Translations under genes and position numbers: made by a program
Shown: piece by piece, positions 37,505 through 47,900 of the stretch
How positions within the stretch are numbered: the stretch's first letter is position 1
Layout of the letters: each line of letters begins with the position of its first letter
NCBI RefSeq assembly: GCF_902459565.1
Contig: NZ_CABPSN010000002.1
Coordinates: 1-64,000 of the forward strand
Reading direction: 5' to 3'
DNA from: Pandoraea aquatica
GTDB lineage: Bacteria > Pseudomonadota > Gammaproteobacteria > Burkholderiales > Burkholderiaceae
Length of the DNA stretch: 64,000 nucleotides
The notes under the pieces: model-generated
The model's database searches: none
What the model was told of the DNA's origin: nothing
What the model saw: only the letters and a program-made list of their open reading frames with translations

Positions 37505-38463
37505 ACAAGCCCGGCGTGAACAAATCTGACGACGCACGCGACGCGTTTCGCCTCTCGCGTCGCACCCTGCTCGGCGGTGGCGCGACGCTCGCCGCAGGTG
37601 CGTGGCTCGGCGCGCTGCTCCCGCACTCGCTGGTCGGCGCGGCGCATGCGGCAACGGATGCGTCCGTCGCCAAGGACGGACCGAAGCGCGTGATCGTCGC
37701 CGGTGGCGCGCTGACGGAAATCGTCTACGCACTCGGCGCGCAGAATCGCGTGATCGCCAACGATCTGACGAGCCTGTATCCGGAGGCGGCCACCAAGCTG
37801 CCCAAGATCGGCTATCTGCGCACGCTCTCGGCCGAGGGCGTGCTCTCGCTGCATCCCGATCTGTTGCTCGCCGGTGCCGAAGCCGGGCCGCCCAATGTGC
37901 TGTCGCAGATCGCGGCGGCTGGCGTGACCGTGCAGCACTTCAAGCACGGTTATACCGCTGAGCTGGTGCGCGACAACATTCGCGGTGTCGCGAACGCGAT
38001 GAAGCTCAACGACGAGGGCATACGCGTGGCAGGCCGCTTTATGTCCGACTGGATTCAGGCACGCGGCAAGGTCGAGGAGATGTACGGCATTCAGAAGCGT
38101 CCGCGCGTGCTGTTCATCCTCGGTCATACGGGCAATCAGGTGATGGTGGCCGGGCAGGACACCGCCGCCGATGCGATGCTCGCTTACGCCGGTGCTGAGA
38201 ACGCGCTGAGCGGGTTCAACGGCTACCGTCCGCTGACCGCCGAAGCCGCCGTCGCTGCGCAGCCCGACGTGCTGCTCACGACGACGACGGGACCGTCGCC
38301 CGCCGATCCGGCCGCCACGCTGCTCGCGCAGCCGGGACTCGCCAACACACCGGCGGGTCGCGCCAAACGCGTCGTCAGTTTCGACGCCCTGTATCTGCTC
38401 GGCTTCGGCCCGCGTCTGCCGCAAGCGGTCGCCGAGCTTGCCAGGCGCGTGCATACCGTCTGA
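37501..38463 (+). CDS. hmuT: periplasmic haem-binding protein HmuT
   Basis: 320 residues, helical-backbone (cluster A-II) binding protein of the haem ABC importer. The N-terminus has a long basic region and the twin-arginine-like motif SRRTLLGGG before a hydrophobic core and AHA cleavage site, suggesting Tat export of a folded protein. The mature domain begins KRVIVAGGALTEIVYALGA; GYLRTLSAEGVLSLHPDLLLAG is typical. It starts with GTG inside the hmuS stop and is followed by hmuU. Confidence 0.92.
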   Translation: MNKPGVNKSDDARDAFRLSRRTLLGGGATLAAGAWLGALLPHSLVGAAHAATDASVAKDGPKRVIVAGGALTEIVYALGAQNRVIANDLTSLYPEAATKLPKIGYLRTLSAEGVLSLHPDLLLAGAEAGPPNVLSQIAAAGVTVQHFKHGYTAELVRDNIRGVANAMKLNDEGIRVAGRFMSDWIQARGKVEEMYGIQKRPRVLFILGHTGNQVMVAGQDTAADAMLAYAGAENALSGFNGYRPLTAEAAVAAQPDVLLTTTTGPSPADPAATLLAQPGLANTPAGRAKRVVSFDALYLLGFGPRLPQAVAELARRVHTV

Positions 38464-38577
38464 GGGCCGCTGCGTGAGCGTGGCGTGACGTCGCGAGCCA
38501 CTTCGTGACGTCACCCACACTGCGCCTCTCCCGTCCCGAATCCGTCATTCGCCAGCCACTCGCCAGTCATCGTTGCC

Positions 38578-39759
38578 ATGTCAGCCGCTCCTCCGATTCC
38601 GAAGCCCATGTCGTCAAGTTCGTCCAGCGCGTCCCGCACGTCCAGCGGCAGCCGGGCCACGACACCCAATGCCTCGACCGGCCGTCCTGGCGCCCCGGGA
38701 CATACCGGCGCTGCACGGCGACGTCCGCCGCGCTGGATCGTCATGACGGTGCTCGTCGGCCTGCTCGCCGCCGCCGTACTGGCCGCATTGTGTGGCGGCG
38801 CTTATCGCATCGCTCCCGACGACGCCATTACCGCCCTGTTCCGTGGCGCGACGGGCGACTTCGCGCAGGATCAGGCGCGCAATGTGATGTTGCAGATCCG
38901 TTTGCCGCGCATCGTGCTGGGCGTGCTGGTGGGCGCAGGCTTCGGCGCGGCCGGTGCCGCCTTGCAGGCGCTCTTTCGCAATCCGCTGGCCGACCCGGGG
39001 CTGATCGGTGTGGCGAGCGGTGCAGCGCTCGGTGCGGCGGGCGTGATCGTGCTCGGCGGGGTGTTGCTGCCCGCGGCACTCGCAGCGTCGCTGGGCTTGT
39101 GGATGCTGCCGCTGGCGGCGTTCGTGGGTGCGTTGGGCGTCACGGCACTCGTCTATCGTCTGGCCGCCGGACGCGGCCGTCTCGCCCTGCCACTGCTCCT
39201 GCTCGCCGGCATCGCGATCAATGCCGTCTCGGGGGCCGCCATCGGCTTGCTGACGTATCTCGCAAACGATACGCAATTGCGCACGCTCACCTTCTGGACG
39301 CTGGGCAGTCTCGGCGGTGCGCAATGGTCGATGCTCGCGGTGATCGTGTGGCCGGTCGCGTTGGGCATCGTCGCCCTTGCCTCGCAGTGCCGCTCGCTCA
39401 ATGCGTTGCTGCTCGGGGAAGCCGAAGCGCTGCACCTCGGCGTGGCGGTGCAATCGGTCAAGCGACGTGTGATGGTGGCGTGCGCGTTGTGCGTGGGCGC
39501 GTTGGTGGCGTCGAGCGGCATGATCGGTTTCATCGGTTTGATCGCGCCGCACATCGTGCGTCTGGTGGTCGGCCCCGATCCGCGCGCCGTGCTGCCTGCG
39601 GCAGCCCTCTTCGGCGCGATTCTGACGCTGCTCGCCGACCTCGTTGCCCGCACGTGGGTCGCGCCCGCCGAACTGCCACTGGGCATTCTGACGGCGCTGC
39701 TCGGTGCCCCCTTCTTCCTCATGCTGCTGTGGCGACGCCGCGGACAGTTCGGTCTGTAA
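38578..39759 (+). CDS. hmuU: haem ABC transporter permease HmuU
   Basis: 393 residues of the FecCD/BtuC permease family with about ten helices. The motifs RLPRIVLGVLVGAGFGAAGAALQALFRNPLADPGLIGVASGAALGA and GFIGLIAPHIVRLVVGPD are diagnostic. Residues 1-50 are an extra Ser/Pro/Arg-rich cytoplasmic extension not found in shorter homologues, so a later start is possible. The 114-bp gap from hmuT is longer than other joints in the operon. Confidence 0.9.
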   Translation: MSAAPPIPKPMSSSSSSASRTSSGSRATTPNASTGRPGAPGHTGAARRRPPRWIVMTVLVGLLAAAVLAALCGGAYRIAPDDAITALFRGATGDFAQDQARNVMLQIRLPRIVLGVLVGAGFGAAGAALQALFRNPLADPGLIGVASGAALGAAGVIVLGGVLLPAALAASLGLWMLPLAAFVGALGVTALVYRLAAGRGRLALPLLLLAGIAINAVSGAAIGLLTYLANDTQLRTLTFWTLGSLGGAQWSMLAVIVWPVALGIVALASQCRSLNALLLGEAEALHLGVAVQSVKRRVMVACALCVGALVASSGMIGFIGLIAPHIVRLVVGPDPRAVLPAAALFGAILTLLADLVARTWVAPAELPLGILTALLGAPFFLMLLWRRRGQFGL

Positions 39760-39822
39760 CGCCGACGGCCCCATCCGCATCCATCGCCAACTGACGACAT
39801 CAGCCAACATCGGGACATCGCC

Positions 39823-40656
39823 ATGCTCAGTGCTTACGACCTCACCATCGCCCACTCGGATTCGCCCGTGCTCGACGGCCTGTCGCTCGACATCCGTCCC
39901 GGCGAGCTGCTTGTGCTGCTCGGCCGGAACGGCGCGGGCAAGAGCACGCTGCTCAAAGCGCTGGCGGGCGAACCGTTGCCACCGCGCACGCACATGAGCG
40001 GCGCGATCACGCTCAACGGTGCGCTGCTCTCGCAATACTCGACGGCGGCGCTCGCGCGCCTGCGCGCCGTGCTGCCGCAAACGGCACAGTTGTCGTTTCC
40101 GTTCAGTGCGCTGGAGATCGTGACGATGGGGCGTCTGCCGTTTCCGAAGGCGAGCCGCAGCGACACGGAGATTGCCGCCCTCGCCCTCGAACAGGCAGGC
40201 GCGCTGCCGCTGATCCATCGCGACGTGATGACGCTCTCAGGCGGGGAATGGGCGCGGGTGCAGTTCGCGCGGGTGCTTGCGCAGTTGTGGCCTGACGAGA
40301 GCGCATCGGCCCCGTCGGTCCCGCGCTATCTGTTGCTCGACGAACCGACGGCGGCGCTCGACCTCGCCCATCAGCATCATCTGCTGTCGCTCACGCGGGC
40401 GTTGGCAAAGTCGTGGGGATTCGGTGCGATGGCCATCGTGCATGACGTGAATCTCGCCGCGCGTCACGCCGACCGCATGGCGTTGCTGGCCGACGGACGC
40501 ATTCTCGCCACCGGCACGCCGCACGACGTGATGCGTGCCGATCTGATCGAAACGACGCTGGGTCTGCCGGTGCACGTGATTACGCCGGAGACCGCAGCGG
40601 GATACCCCATGCCGAAGGGCGCATCCGCCGGCGTACCGTTCGCATTGCCCGCTTGA
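39823..40656 (+). CDS. hmuV: haem ABC transporter ATP-binding protein HmuV
   Basis: 277 residues. Walker A GRNGAGKST (about residues 38-46), Q-loop VLPQTAQLSFPFSALEIVTMGRLP, signature LSGGEWARVQFARVLAQL and Walker B YLLLDEPTAALD with a switch His (AIVHDVNLAARHADR). It follows hmuU by 63 nt and ends the operon; the next gene is convergent. Confidence 0.93.
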   Translation: MLSAYDLTIAHSDSPVLDGLSLDIRPGELLVLLGRNGAGKSTLLKALAGEPLPPRTHMSGAITLNGALLSQYSTAALARLRAVLPQTAQLSFPFSALEIVTMGRLPFPKASRSDTEIAALALEQAGALPLIHRDVMTLSGGEWARVQFARVLAQLWPDESASAPSVPRYLLLDEPTAALDLAHQHHLLSLTRALAKSWGFGAMAIVHDVNLAARHADRMALLADGRILATGTPHDVMRADLIETTLGLPVHVITPETAAGYPMPKGASAGVPFALPA

Positions 40657-40692
40657 TGGCCCGCCAGGTGGCCAAAGCTGAATCAAGCCGAA

Positions 40693-41664
40693 TCAAGCGG
40701 CAGGCACACCATCCTTCGCAAGATTCGCGCGCGCGCACAGCACCGCCGCGAGATCCCACAGCGCATAGCCGACGCTCTTGAAGACCACCGGCCCGCTCGA
40801 CCGGAAACGATCGGGCGTGATGATCGCGTCCATCAAGGGTGCTGCGCGTCCCCAATCGATGGCGGCGTGCAGCAGATCACCCGCCTCGTGCTTCACTTCC
40901 CACGTATCCACGACGAGTGTGCCGCGCACCGCCGCATCGCGGCATAACTGCGGCGGCAACTCGCGCATGTCCGGGCGAAACGCGCCCACGCCCGCGACGA
41001 AAATGTCGTCGCGCCAACGCGTCACGTCGCTGTCCGGCAACACCGGTTCGCTGCTGGTCGTCGCCGTGATCACGATGCTGACGGTATTGAGTACAGGCTC
41101 GATGGCATCGACCACAGTCGCTTCCACACCGAGCGTCGCGGCGTGATCGGCCAGCGCATGCGCGCGCTCCGGACTGCGCGAGAAGATCATGAAATGACGC
41201 GTGCCCATACCGGCGGCGAAAGCCTCCAGATGCGCCCTCGCCTGCACGCCCGCGCCGACGATCAGCACCGGCCCCTTCGGACGCGGCGCAAACTTTCTCG
41301 CAGCAAAGAGTGTGACGGCGGCAGTACGACGCCCGGTGACGGTCGGACCGTCGAGCAGCATCTGACGCTCCCCCGTGTGCGGGTCGAACACCATTACCTC
41401 GCCGATGATCGACGGTTTGCCCGCGCGGCAATTCTCGGGATGCACGGTGATGTGCTTGGTCATCGCGACATCCCGATTGACGGCAGGCATCACCAGTAGC
41501 ACGCCGGTGCGGCGGCCGCGTTCGGGTTCGGTCAGGGGAAAGTGCAGACGCTCCGGGGCGCGCGCGGTACCCGAGCGCATCTCCATGAGCATGGCCTCGA
41601 TGCCGTCGGCCAACTGAGGATAAGGCAACAACTGCGCGGTTTGATGCGCATCCAGCGTGATCAT
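40693..41664 (-). CDS. ornithine cyclodeaminase / mu-crystallin family protein
   Basis: 323 residues, NAD(P)-dependent. The Rossmann segment VLIVGAGVQARAHLEAFAAGMG and the substrate-side MTKHITVHPENCRAGKPSIIGEVMVFDPHTGE fit the family, which includes ornithine cyclodeaminase, pyrroline-2-carboxylate and ketimine reductases. The exact reaction is not decided by these motifs; a reductase is as likely as a cyclodeaminase. Start 41664 has a GGAG site; a longer frame begins at 41736. Convergent with hmuV. Confidence 0.85.
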   Translation of the reverse strand: MITLDAHQTAQLLPYPQLADGIEAMLMEMRSGTARAPERLHFPLTEPERGRRTGVLLVMPAVNRDVAMTKHITVHPENCRAGKPSIIGEVMVFDPHTGERQMLLDGPTVTGRRTAAVTLFAARKFAPRPKGPVLIVGAGVQARAHLEAFAAGMGTRHFMIFSRSPERAHALADHAATLGVEATVVDAIEPVLNTVSIVITATTSSEPVLPDSDVTRWRDDIFVAGVGAFRPDMRELPPQLCRDAAVRGTLVVDTWEVKHEAGDLLHAAIDWGRAAPLMDAIITPDRFRSSGPVVFKSVGYALWDLAAVLCARANLAKDGVPAA

Positions 41665-41851
41665 CGATTGTCTCCGCTTCGGGGCGTACGCCTTCGGGCG
41701 GCGGAGTTTGCACTCGTCGTCGTCACATCGCGTCACGCTTTGCCAAGTCTGATTTCAGTGTAGCGCGCATCGCGTGAACGCGTCTGCCACATCAAAATTT
41801 AATCGTGACATTTCGTGTCGACGCGAACGACGCGCCATCGCGCACATGCGC

Positions 41852-44191
41852 TCAGCGGCTCGCATTGCGCATGCGTTTTCCGTCGTTGACGGTCGCACCG
41901 CGTACCTCGAAGCGAACGCTGTCGCGCACCGTGCCGGACGCGTCGACCAGCTCGAGCGTGTGACGTCCCGGCCACGGCAACCATCCCACACGCGACGTGC
42001 CGGACAACGGCTTTCCGTCGAGTCGCCATGCTGCGCCTTTGGGCCACGCCGCGGCCACCTGAAACCACAGTCGCTGGTTGGCGGGCGGGATATCGGGATC
42101 GAGTGCGACGATGGTCCCGTCCGTCGGTCCGGCAATGCGCCAGAGCGGACCGCTCGGGGCCTTCGTGGCGAGTGCGGACAAGGCAATCGTGCTCTGCGAC
42201 GTGCCGGGCAAAAACCACTCCTCGCGGGCGGGTTCGACGTGCTCCGCATACTGCACTGCGACATGCTCCACGCCGGGCGGTGGCGCAGGCGGCAGACTGG
42301 CGGTTCGTCGATGCAGATAGTCCATCACGCGATGCCAGATGGGGGCAGCGCCGGAGACGCCGGAGACGTCCCACATCGGCGCGCCATCCGCGTTGCCGAC
42401 CCAGACACCCACGGTATAGCGACGCGAATACCCGACGGCCCAGTTATCGCGCATATCCTTGCTCGTGCCCGTCTTCACGGCGGTCCAGTAGCGCGTCGAG
42501 AGCGGACTGTCGAGACCGAACGTGCGCGTTCGCGCCTGCCGGTCCGCGATCATGTCGGACACAATGAAGCTCACCTGCGGCGAGAAGACCGTCGTGCCTG
42601 CTGCTTGCGTACGGTTGTCGTCCTTAGCCTTTTTGCCCACCGACTTATCGTCCGTTCGCGCTCGCGACGTCGATGCCGCACGCGCAGGCATGTGCTCAGG
42701 CATGCGCTCCCGAATGCCACTCGCCGTGCCGCCGTTCGCGAGCGCGCGATATGCATTCGTGAGTGAGAGCAACGTCACGTCGGCGCTGCCGAGCGCCAGA
42801 CTGAAGCCGTAGTAATCGCCGCTTTGCGTGAGCGGCAAGCCGAGCGAGACGAGCGTCTGTGCGAACCGGCGCGGCGTGACCATCACGAGTGTGCGCACGG
42901 CGGGCACATTGAGCGACGAACCGAGCGCGGTGCGCGCACTGACCCATCCCTTGAAGTGGCGATCGTAGTTCTGAGGGATGTACAGACCACCGCCCGTGGG
43001 CAAATCGATCGGAGAGTCATCAAGCAGCGACGCTGCCGTCAGACGCTGCTCGGCAATCGCCTGCGCGTAGAGAAACGGCTTGAGCGTGGAGCCTGCCTGA
43101 CGCAGCGACGTCGCACCATCCACCTGTGCCGCAGACGACAGCGCGCCGGACGATCCGACCCATGCGAGGATCTCGCCGCTCGCGTTGTCGATCACGACAA
43201 TCGCGCCGTCCTGAACGTTGCGCGCACGGCCCGGGGTGCTCAACTCACGCAACGTCTGCCCCAAGGTATTCACCGCCATGCGCTGAAGATTCGCGTCGAG
43301 CGTGCTGGTGATGCGCGTGCCCGTGGGCGGACGACTTTCGCTGAACACACGTCGTGCGAAATGCGGCGCGAGATTGACGGCGTCGCGCGTCGTCATCACG
43401 CTCGCGGGACGCGAAAAGACCAACTGCGTATAACCTTCCAACCCGCTGCAATCGGCCCCTTGCCCCATGTCCTTCAGAATGCCGCAGGCGCGCTGAGAGA
43501 CGCGCCCGGCAGGCGCATTGGGAGCTCGCAGCAACGCGACGGCAATCGCCGCCTCACGCGCGTCGAGGCCGATGGGCAGCTTGCCGAACAGCGTTTGCGA
43601 GACGGCCGAGATGCCGACGAGTTCGCCGCGAAACGGCACGAGATTCAGATAGGCTTCGAGTATCTGGTCCTTGCGCCAGCGCTGCTCCAGCCAGAGTGCC
43701 GTCGCTGCCTGCCCGATCTTCTGCGTCACCGACCGGTTACGCGCGCTGGGGCGCAGATCGTCGTCGAGCAGGCCCGCCAGCTGCATCGTCAGGGTGGACG
43801 CGCCACGCGTGCGCGAATGCCAGAGATTGCCCCACGCAGCGGCAGCAACACCCCGCCAATCGACCCCGCTGTGCTCGTAGAACCGCTTGTCTTCCGAGAC
43901 GATCAGCGCCTCACGAAAGGCAGGCGACACATCGGCCAACGTCACCCAGTCGCCGCGTTGTGCCTGCATGTCCGCGCGCAGGCGCTGCAACGGCTCGCCA
44001 CGACGATCCAGCAGAATCCAGTCTGACGCACGCCAATCCTGACGCACCTCGTCGAACGACGGCACCGCGTGCGCGCTGACCGGTGCCTGAATCAGCCCGA
44101 GCGCCAACGCGACGCTCAGCACGACACGACGCATGACACCACGCACAATGCCTCCACGACGCCCATCAGGCACTGCGCACATGGGCTTCAT
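41852..44191 (-). CDS. pbpC: penicillin-binding protein 1C
   Basis: 779 residues, inner-membrane bifunctional peptidoglycan synthase-like protein. An N-terminal hydrophobic segment (RRVVLSVALALGLIQ) is followed by the glycosyltransferase domain (SEDKRFYEHSGVDWRGVAAA, RGASTLTMQLA), the transpeptidase domain with nucleophile S368 in STLKPF, SSLN and KTGTSKDM, and a C-terminal BiPBP_C-like beta domain. Catalytic residues look intact. Its ATG overlaps the lysoplasmalogenase stop by 4 nt, last in a three-gene operon with alpha-2-macroglobulin. pbpC beside an alpha-2-macroglobulin gene is a known conserved pairing (yfhM-pbpC in E. coli). Confidence 0.93.
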   Translation of the reverse strand: MKPMCAVPDGRRGGIVRGVMRRVVLSVALALGLIQAPVSAHAVPSFDEVRQDWRASDWILLDRRGEPLQRLRADMQAQRGDWVTLADVSPAFREALIVSEDKRFYEHSGVDWRGVAAAAWGNLWHSRTRGASTLTMQLAGLLDDDLRPSARNRSVTQKIGQAATALWLEQRWRKDQILEAYLNLVPFRGELVGISAVSQTLFGKLPIGLDAREAAIAVALLRAPNAPAGRVSQRACGILKDMGQGADCSGLEGYTQLVFSRPASVMTTRDAVNLAPHFARRVFSESRPPTGTRITSTLDANLQRMAVNTLGQTLRELSTPGRARNVQDGAIVVIDNASGEILAWVGSSGALSSAAQVDGATSLRQAGSTLKPFLYAQAIAEQRLTAASLLDDSPIDLPTGGGLYIPQNYDRHFKGWVSARTALGSSLNVPAVRTLVMVTPRRFAQTLVSLGLPLTQSGDYYGFSLALGSADVTLLSLTNAYRALANGGTASGIRERMPEHMPARAASTSRARTDDKSVGKKAKDDNRTQAAGTTVFSPQVSFIVSDMIADRQARTRTFGLDSPLSTRYWTAVKTGTSKDMRDNWAVGYSRRYTVGVWVGNADGAPMWDVSGVSGAAPIWHRVMDYLHRRTASLPPAPPPGVEHVAVQYAEHVEPAREEWFLPGTSQSTIALSALATKAPSGPLWRIAGPTDGTIVALDPDIPPANQRLWFQVAAAWPKGAAWRLDGKPLSGTSRVGWLPWPGRHTLELVDASGTVRDSVRFEVRGATVNDGKRMRNASR

Positions 44192-44931
44192 CCTTTCTCA
44201 TTCGACGGTGACGGCGCCTGCCCTGGCGAGCGGATCGCCATGATGCCCGCCACGAGCAGCAACTGCGCGAGCGCATACAGAATCCAGATGGCGTACTCCT
44301 GCGCGGGCACCGAGCCGACAAAGCGGGTGGTGCCGATCAGCGCATCCGATACGGTGAAGAGCAGCGCACCGACCGGTGCCCATTCGCCCCGAACGTCAGC
44401 CAGCAGCGCCGCCGAGGCCATCATGGCGAGCACGATGACATAGCATGCGACCGGTGCCTTCAACTCGCCCATGCCACGCCAGTACAGCGCGTACAGGAGC
44501 GCCGCCGCGATCCACACCAAAACGATGGCTACACGATGCCAGCGCGGCACCTGCGCCCACGGCCGACGCACTCGCCAGAACAGCATGAAGTACGCGAGGT
44601 GCGCCACCAGAAACGCCCCCAGCCCGAACACGAAGCCCTGCGCGAGCGCCGGGAGTGCGAGCAGCACATCGCCCGCCCCCGAGAAGATGAGCGCGGCACA
44701 GAGCCAGACCCGCTCACGCGGCACCCGGTGATATAGCGCGGCAAACATCAGCAGCGCACATAGGAATACCTTCGCGATGGCCTGATCCGCATAGGGCGCG
44801 CCACGCAACGAGACGGCATACGCAGCCCCCGCCACCGCGGCGAGCCACCAGAAGCGGCGTGCCTCGCGCGGCAGCGCCGCCGCCGGCGCAAAGAAGTTCG
44901 ACGTCATTGCGATCGGTCCCCCGTGCGTCAT
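44188..44931 (-). CDS. lysoplasmalogenase-like membrane protein (YhhN/TMEM86 family)
   Basis: 247 residues with about eight helices. The stretches RVWLCAALIFSGAGDVLLAL and VGALLFTVSDALIGTTRFV carry the paired Asp of the YhhN family, whose animal members cleave lysoplasmalogen vinyl-ether bonds; the bacterial role is less clear. It lies between the alpha-2-macroglobulin and pbpC genes with 4-nt ATGA overlaps on both sides, so expression is tied to both. An alternative start is at 44907. Confidence 0.82.
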   Translation of the reverse strand: MTHGGPIAMTSNFFAPAAALPREARRFWWLAAVAGAAYAVSLRGAPYADQAIAKVFLCALLMFAALYHRVPRERVWLCAALIFSGAGDVLLALPALAQGFVFGLGAFLVAHLAYFMLFWRVRRPWAQVPRWHRVAIVLVWIAAALLYALYWRGMGELKAPVACYVIVLAMMASAALLADVRGEWAPVGALLFTVSDALIGTTRFVGSVPAQEYAIWILYALAQLLLVAGIMAIRSPGQAPSPSNEKG

Positions 44932-47900
44932 TGCTTGGCCGGCACGACTTGCACCGGCGCGTTCGGCGTCTCGCCATACATCGCCGGTTCGTACATTGCT
45001 TCGACGCGCGTGGGCGGCGTGGCGAACTTGCCGACGTTATTCAGACGCACGGTGTACTCGATGCGATGCTGCCCCTTCGGCAGATAGTCGTAGTACGCGC
45101 GATAGGCGTCCTGCGCGCGCTCTTCGAACGCGGGCATTGCCCCTTCGCTCTTTTCGCTATTTTGGCCCTGCGTCGCAATGACGGAGTCGCGTCCAAGCCC
45201 ACCACCCAGCACCGTCGCCCCGCCCGGCAGCGGATCGCTCACCACGACCCAGCGCATGTCGGCTTGCGCATCGATATCGAGTCGCACGCGCAACACGGCC
45301 CCCCGCACAAAGCTGTCGCCGGACTTGTCCGCCGCATCCTGCACCTGAACGCTGCGCGTGACGCGATAACCCGCCGCAAACGGCGCTTTGAGCGGCACCG
45401 CCGCGACACTCTGGATCGTCGCCCACGGCTTGCCCGCACCGGACTGCTCAAGCCGCAACACGTCGCGCGCGTTGTCGGCACCGGCCGTCGCGTTGCTCAG
45501 CCACGGCAGCGACACGGTCGGCGGCACAGTGCCTGCCTTGAGCTTGTCCCAGTCGACGCTCTGCACCCCACCGCTCGTCTGGTTGTCACGCTGCCACTGA
45601 ACCGTGGTCTGCCCCGTCGGCGTATCGCGTTCGAAGCGCGCCGAGAAGCGGTCCACCGCCAGTCCGCCCCAGACGTTGGCCGTCGTCGTCGACCACGCCC
45701 CACGCGACTGAAGACCCAGCAAGCCGATCACGAGACGCGGCATGTCGTCCTTCCATGCCGGGTTCGCGTTCATCAGCAACGCCAGCCGCGCCGCGTTGGT
45801 CTCCGGGCCCACCATGAGCCACCAAAGACCATCGGTGCCCTGCGTCGAGAAGCCCACTCGCGTGCCCTGATACGACAGGCGCGCCCGCAGAATCTGCTCG
45901 GCCTGCGCCATGCGTTCGGCCCGTTGCGGGGCATCGGGCAGACGTTGCAGGATTGCGTACCAGTCGATTACCGCCGACGTCGGCCAGTCGTTCGGCGCGA
46001 TCGTCAACGAACTGAGCATGCGGGCGTTGGCACGACCGTAGCGAGAGAGCGCTTCGATCGCACTGAGCTTACGCAGCGTCAGGTCGTCACGCGGCGCCCA
46101 GAAGCGGCGGGTAAGACGGCCCTCCACGAACGCTGTGAGCCCGTCCTCCATGCGTGCGAGTGCGTCATCCGGCAGACCGTAAGCGGGGTCCAGCGCCTTC
46201 GCCTCGTTGCTCATCGCGAGCAGATAGGCCGTCAGCGTATCGCTGCCCTGATTGGCGAAGCCCTCCTGCGGCGGGAAGTAGCTTGCGAGGCCATCTTCGT
46301 CGAGATACGACGGCAACGTGCCCATCACACGCTTCCACTGCGCAACATCGCGCAAGCCGAGTGCCTTGGACGCCTGCTGCTCCAGACACGCATACGGATA
46401 AAGCTCGAACCAGCGCCTCACCCCCGGCAACCCCTGCGACAGACGCGGCTGCATATTGACGCGCACGCCGCCTCGCAGCTTGCCCGTGCTGTCCGCCACC
46501 GCGCCTGCGGGCGGCGCCATCGGCAAGGTGAGGCTGCCTTCGACCTGCGTGAGCACCGACTGCTGCACCGTCGCCGGCAGAGACGGCTGAATGTCCTGCC
46601 CCACCTTGATGGCGTCACTCGCGGCCGGCGCACCGCCTGCTGCCGGTGCCTGCGCGCTGACCTCCCACAGCACCCGCTGCGCACGCGTGTCGGCCAGCCC
46701 CGTCGGAGCGGTGACTTCCCACATCACCTCGCGCGACTCCCCAGCCGGTACGTCGACACGCTGCGGTGCGAGCGTGAGTTGCGTCGCACGCGCGGTCAAC
46801 TGCACCTGCATGGCGTGCTGCGTCGTATTACGCACGGTGAATTGCGCGCGGTAGTTATCGCCCTCTCGAACCAGCGGCGGCAACCCCGAGATCAGTTGCA
46901 GGTCCTGCGTCGAGCGGATCGTCGCCGAGCCGGTGCCGAACCAGCCAAGCGCCTGCGTGCCGGGCTTACCGTCATCCGCCACCGCCACGATCCGGAAACT
47001 CGACAGCGAGTCGTTGAGCGGCACGTCGACCGTCGCCTCGCCCTTGTCGTCGAGCACTACGCGCGGCTGCCACAGCAACAGCGTGTCGAACAGCTCTCGC
47101 GTCGGACTCTTACCCCCGCCACCACCGGCAGGGACCGCCTTACGCCCGTAGTGACGACGGCCAATGATCTCCATTTGTGCCGTCGCTGTCGTGACGGTAT
47201 AGCTGCGGCGCTGCCACATGGCATCGAGCAGATTCCAGCTGGTGTTCGGGGCGAGTTCCAGCAACGCCTCGTCGACGGCCGCCACGGCCACCTCCGAGCC
47301 TGCTGCGACCGGCTTCCCGTCCGGCTGCGTCACCTTGATGCGCACCTTCGCGTGACCGCGCACAGGGTAGGTCGCGGCATCGGGCTTCACTTCCACGGCC
47401 AGGCGCTGACCCGCCGTCCCCACGCGCAACTCGGTCAGACCGAACCGGTACGCCGGCTTACCCAGATCGACCAGACCGGTCGGGGCCTGATATTCGCGCC
47501 CCTCGTACCAGAACGCGCGGAACCACTCCAACGGCTGTTTCCAGCCCCACTGGAAGAAGGAGTACCAGGGCACTTCGTGGATGCGACCGCGTACCGCGAG
47601 TACTGAGACATAGACGTTCGGCCCCCATGTCGGGTCGACCTTCAGCGAGATGTTCGGATCCTTGCCCGAAATCTCCACCGTGCGCGTCTCCATCACGCCT
47701 TCGCGCTCGATGGCCACGAGCGCTGTCGCCGAACGGAACGGCATGCGCACCTGCAACTTGGCCGTCTCGCCCGGCTCGTAAGCGCGACGCTCCGGCAACA
47801 CGTCCATCCGGTCGGTGTTATCGCCGCCGAACCAGACCTCGCCCCGGCCCGTGACCCACACACCGGTCGTCGACGTGCTCAGGTTGCCCTTGTCGTCTTT

